64,000 bases of DNA from Hyphomonadaceae bacterium ML37. Its GTDB lineage: Bacteria; Pseudomonadota; Alphaproteobacteria; Caulobacterales; Maricaulaceae. Below are positions 62,111 to 64,000 of the stretch, in pieces; position 1 is the first letter of the stretch; every line of letters starts with the position of its first letter. The DNA lies in contig CP091241.1 in assembly GCA_027627685.1 (NCBI GenBank), positions 1,042,140 to 1,106,139 on the forward strand. The letters run 5' to 3'. The notes beneath the pieces were generated by a model, which ran no database searches, was not told where the DNA came from, and was given only the letters and a program-made list of their open reading frames with translations. The position numbers were made by a program, and so were the translations under genes.

Positions 62111-63241
62111 TTGCAGCTCTGGCCCGAGCCGGTACTTTTGTACAATGACGAGACAACCGAAGCCTTGGTGGTGCTTCCCGAAGGAGACTGGGAGGTGTTT
62201 GCTTCGACCAAGCAGGCGCACCCATGGGAGCAGACCATCTGTCCATCAGGTTTGATTGTTGCTTTTCACGCTGAATTTCAGGCTCTAACGGTGAACCTGC
62301 CTCTTCCGGATGGCTGGAGGCATTGGCCAATTGAGTACCGTAGCGCAGAAGAGCCAGAAGCCCATTTTGCAGTTGATGAAATACTTGCTCCTCCTAGTGT
62401 CAGGATTGTAGCGGGCGCCTCGATAGCGGGTGAATTTTGGGACACAGACAGGTTTGAGCCCGTTCGGCTAAAAGACCGAGAGTTTCTCGCCATTTGTGAA
62501 AGGTCCGGCGATCAGCACGTCTTCCGGGTGCCGATTTTTCTAGATGAATCGCGGCCTATGGATCCGTTAGAAAGATGGCCGTACATCTCGGAAGATGAAG
62601 ACGAGGAACGAACCAAGCTTGATGCCAGTGTCCGTGATGACCGGATAGCCAAACCGAAAATCGGCGCGGAAGCGCTCTGGACACCGTCACCTTACCGTCT
62701 GACGGCTTCGGAAGCCAAACGGGGGCTGCGCGCTGCGCGGGAGCACTTCGAAGAGGCGTTTATCGCAATAGAAACAGCCCTAAGAATTGGCGCCACACAG
62801 CTCGCCCTTGATGAACGACGAGATGAGGCGCGGATGGTCATGGCTGCGCTGGACGGGCTCAAATGGGCGTCCATGGCGCGCGAGGTGCAGGCGCATCGCC
62901 TTGGCATCTATGGGAAGCTTTCTGAGCTTGCCGAGCGGGAATGGGGTCAGTTTCAGCAATCGCGCGGAGGCCGGAAAAAGGGGCCGAAGGAAGATGAAGC
63001 TGCGAGCCTGGCCCAGTTCGATAAGTGTGTACTGAACGCCGCGCAAGAACTCATCGGACGGTCTGAGGCGCAGCGGGTGATGAAGTCCGCTGTTGCGCAA
63101 AAGGCCGCGCGCATGGATGGCCGGACTGGTCCCGTCGATGGTGCCTTCCAGAAGCGCGTGTCCCGATCCCTTGATCGCATGATCGTCCAGGGGCGTTTGC
63201 CCAAACAAGCGTTTCAAGCAAGAAGAAAAACGGACACGTAA
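62111..63241 (+). CDS. Hypothetical protein with TTG start
   Basis: The 376-residue protein starts at TTG with AGGAGG eight bases upstream, an unusual but well-supported start. There is no signal peptide. The N-terminal part (1-130) is mixed, with LPLPDGWRHWPIEYRSAEEP. The second half is helical and charged: SEAKRGLRAAREHFEEAFIA and KLSELAEREWGQFQQ, then a Lys-rich segment. I see no catalytic motif. It lies upstream of the AlpA-like HTH and primase-like genes, so it may serve replication or control of the element. Confidence 0.6.
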   Translation: MQLWPEPVLLYNDETTEALVVLPEGDWEVFASTKQAHPWEQTICPSGLIVAFHAEFQALTVNLPLPDGWRHWPIEYRSAEEPEAHFAVDEILAPPSVRIVAGASIAGEFWDTDRFEPVRLKDREFLAICERSGDQHVFRVPIFLDESRPMDPLERWPYISEDEDEERTKLDASVRDDRIAKPKIGAEALWTPSPYRLTASEAKRGLRAAREHFEEAFIAIETALRIGATQLALDERRDEARMVMAALDGLKWASMAREVQAHRLGIYGKLSELAEREWGQFQQSRGGRKKGPKEDEAASLAQFDKCVLNAAQELIGRSEAQRVMKSAVAQKAARMDGRTGPVDGAFQKRVSRSLDRMIVQGRLPKQAFQARRKTDT

Positions 63242-63322
63242 CTCTTACTGTCCGATTTCATCTGGCAGGTCTGCCCTTGTGATCCCCGGTGCATATCCGG
63301 GCCAATACAAGGAGCAAGGCGT

Positions 63323-63526
63323 ATGCCTACACCACTCAAGAACTCCCACGAGACAGCGAGCTATCTCGGTCTTTCCGTATCAACGCTGGCAAAGCTTCGC
63401 CTCACCGGTGAGGGGCCGCGCTATGTGCGGCTAGGCCGCCGCGTGCTTTATGATCCGGCTGATCTCGATACCTGGATAGCCAGCCGCAAGCGCTACTCCA
63501 CGTCCGATGTAGCAGCTGCGTCATGA
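63323..63526 (+). CDS. AlpA-like helix-turn-helix protein (excisionase/regulator type)
   Basis: The 67-residue protein reads NSHETASYLGLSVSTLAKLR, then LTGEGPRYVRLGRRVLYDPA and LDTWIASRKRYS, the winged helix-turn-helix of the AlpA/MerR-like family used as phage regulators or excisionases. It overlaps the next gene by four bases (ATGA). On integrative elements these proteins often activate or assist excision. Whether it controls the serine recombinase 25 kb away is not visible. Confidence 0.8.
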   Translation: MPTPLKNSHETASYLGLSVSTLAKLRLTGEGPRYVRLGRRVLYDPADLDTWIASRKRYSTSDVAAAS

Positions 63527-63773
63527 GCGCGGGTCAACAAAAACCTGGCAGGCGCATCGATTTCGCTCGCGTGAATGCCGCCGCGCTGGTGCAAGCTGAG
63601 ACGGTCGCAGTGTTGCTGGCGCTGGATGGCAGGCGTGAGGGGCTCGAATGGGTAGCGCGAAACCCCAGACGGCAAGACCGCAAACCGGGCAGTTTCAAGA
63701 TCAACCTGCAGACCGGGCGTTGGGCGGACTTTGCGACCGGAGACCGTGGCGGTGACCTTATCTCGCTTGCCGC
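63523..63773 (+). pseudogene. Primase-like gene truncated by IS insertion
   Basis: The intact N-terminal part covers about 84 residues: KPGRRIDFARVNAAALVQAE, GRREGLEWVARNPRRQD, then FKINLQTGRWADFATGDRGG and DLISLA. The last block matches the zinc-free primase/DNA-synthesis proteins of integrative elements (WADFATGDxGGDLISLAA). The frame then enters the IS3-family element and stops at 63789 after six unrelated codons. So about 500-700 residues of a replication protein are missing unless they continue beyond the IS. It is co-translated with the HTH gene. Confidence 0.8.
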
Positions 63774-64000
63774 TGACCCAGCCCCCTGATCCGGGCCGTG
63801 AGTTAGTAGAGTCTGTTCGCCTTTCTTTCTGGGTTGATGTGGTTGGTCAAGGCCCGGTGAGCGGAGCTTGCGCGTAGCTCAAGCGAGCCGGGCCGGGGGT
63901 GACGGGTTCGCTCGGCGTAGACACAGGGCGCAAGCCCACCAAGCGCGGTGTGCGGACGCTGGGTGTTGTAGTCGATCCTCCACGCCTCGATCAGGCCGCG
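63774..64000. mobile_element. IS3-family insertion sequence (right-hand end only in window)
   Basis: The left-in-window end starts TGACCCAGCCCCCTG at 63774, consistent with the TG-terminal inverted repeat of IS3-type elements, and carries the transposase gene 3' end on the minus strand. It extends past the right edge. The target duplication cannot be checked without the other end. It breaks the primase-like gene. Confidence 0.7.
63803..64000 (-). CDS. IS3-family transposase OrfB, C-terminal part
   Basis: The minus-strand frame reads LIEAWRIDYNTQRPHTALGG, then APCVYAERTRHPR, ending KANRLY and a stop at 63803. W-R-x-D-Y-N-x-x-R-P-H-x-x-L-G is the conserved C-terminal motif of IS3-family transposases (integrase core). 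The 5' portion lies outside the window. It runs toward the primase-like gene that the IS interrupts. Reading frames at the edge are open, so the rest of the gene presumably follows to the right. Confidence 0.88.
   Translation of the reverse strand, partial: RGLIEAWRIDYNTQRPHTALGGLAPCVYAERTRHPRPGSLELRASSAHRALTNHINPERKANRLY

Larger units (their letters stand above)
36556..64000. mobile_element. Integrative element (left part), inserted at tRNA-Arg
   Basis: Content from left to right: tRNA-Arg junction, serine recombinase, coupling ATPase with small conserved partners, low-GC cassette, mobile mystery A/B pair, restriction-type operon, ArdA, Fic, relaxase and MobC, primase-like gene broken by an IS. 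This is integrative and mobilizable or conjugative element content. The G+C is lower and uneven compared with the left 26 kb. No mating-pair-formation genes and no second copy of the tRNA 3' end are visible, so the right boundary is outside the window. Conjugation capacity cannot be judged. Confidence 0.8.

Noticed and set aside
62058..62330. 90-codon minus ORF near the TTG-started gene
   Set aside because: It overlaps a gene with a strong ribosome site and has no features.

Overview
The window looks like a chromosomal segment of a high-GC alphaproteobacterium. Gene content (a TipN-like polar coiled-coil protein at the left edge, a fused aspartokinase/diaminopimelate decarboxylase, DUF418, DUF2891 and AbgT proteins) suggests the Maricaulales/Hyphomonadales/Caulobacterales group. 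This placement is inferred from protein recognition only.

Region 1 (1 to about 26600) is ordinary, densely packed core DNA. It holds a coiled-coil membrane protein, a DUF418 membrane protein, a gamma-glutamylcyclotransferase, a tyrosine-catabolism group (maiA, hppD, MarR regulator), an alternative oxidase, secreted proteins, a sensor histidine kinase, an oxidoreductase/hydrolase pair, pckA, an esterase, an FAD amine oxidase, the lysC-lysA fusion and gcdH. It closes with a three-gene operon of an aconitase-type hydratase (two subunits) and an isocitrate-lyase-superfamily lyase that resembles the dimethylmaleate hydratase/dimethylmalate lyase pair.

Region 2 (26600 to 29990) is a decayed, accessory-looking stretch. 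It has a degenerate copy of the 3' end of the lyase gene, an AT-richer DUF3800 gene, an HTH pseudogene with both a nonsense codon and a frameshift, and about 800 bp of GC-rich inverted repeats. Region 3 (29991 to 36434) is a peptide/amino-acid scavenging group: a lipoprotein amidohydrolase, two tandem AbgT transporters and a P1-family peptidase.

Region 4 (36556 to the right edge) is the left part of a mobile genetic element integrated at tRNA-Arg(ACG). A large serine recombinase abuts the tRNA, and its reading frame runs antisense through the tRNA into the chromosome. The element carries a coupling-protein ATPase with small conserved partners, MobC and a relaxase with a candidate oriT, an ArdA antirestriction protein, two Fic proteins (one in a mobile mystery A/B pair), an AlpA-like HTH and a primase-like gene cut by an IS3-family insertion at the right edge. 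No mating-pair-formation genes are visible, so it may be a mobilizable element, or they may lie outside the window.

Two cargo blocks stand out. The first (41894 to 44598) is a low-GC three-gene cassette: an unknown protein, an ankyrin-type protein and a putative gluzincin metallopeptidase with HEIFH and NEIRSD motifs. The second (46441 to 57098) is an apparent seven-gene operon: ribbon-helix-helix regulator, SNF2-type helicase, DUF4391 protein, type III methyltransferase, type III restriction subunit, an unrecognised protein and a four-helix membrane protein. These are the best candidates for undescribed defence or toxin systems.
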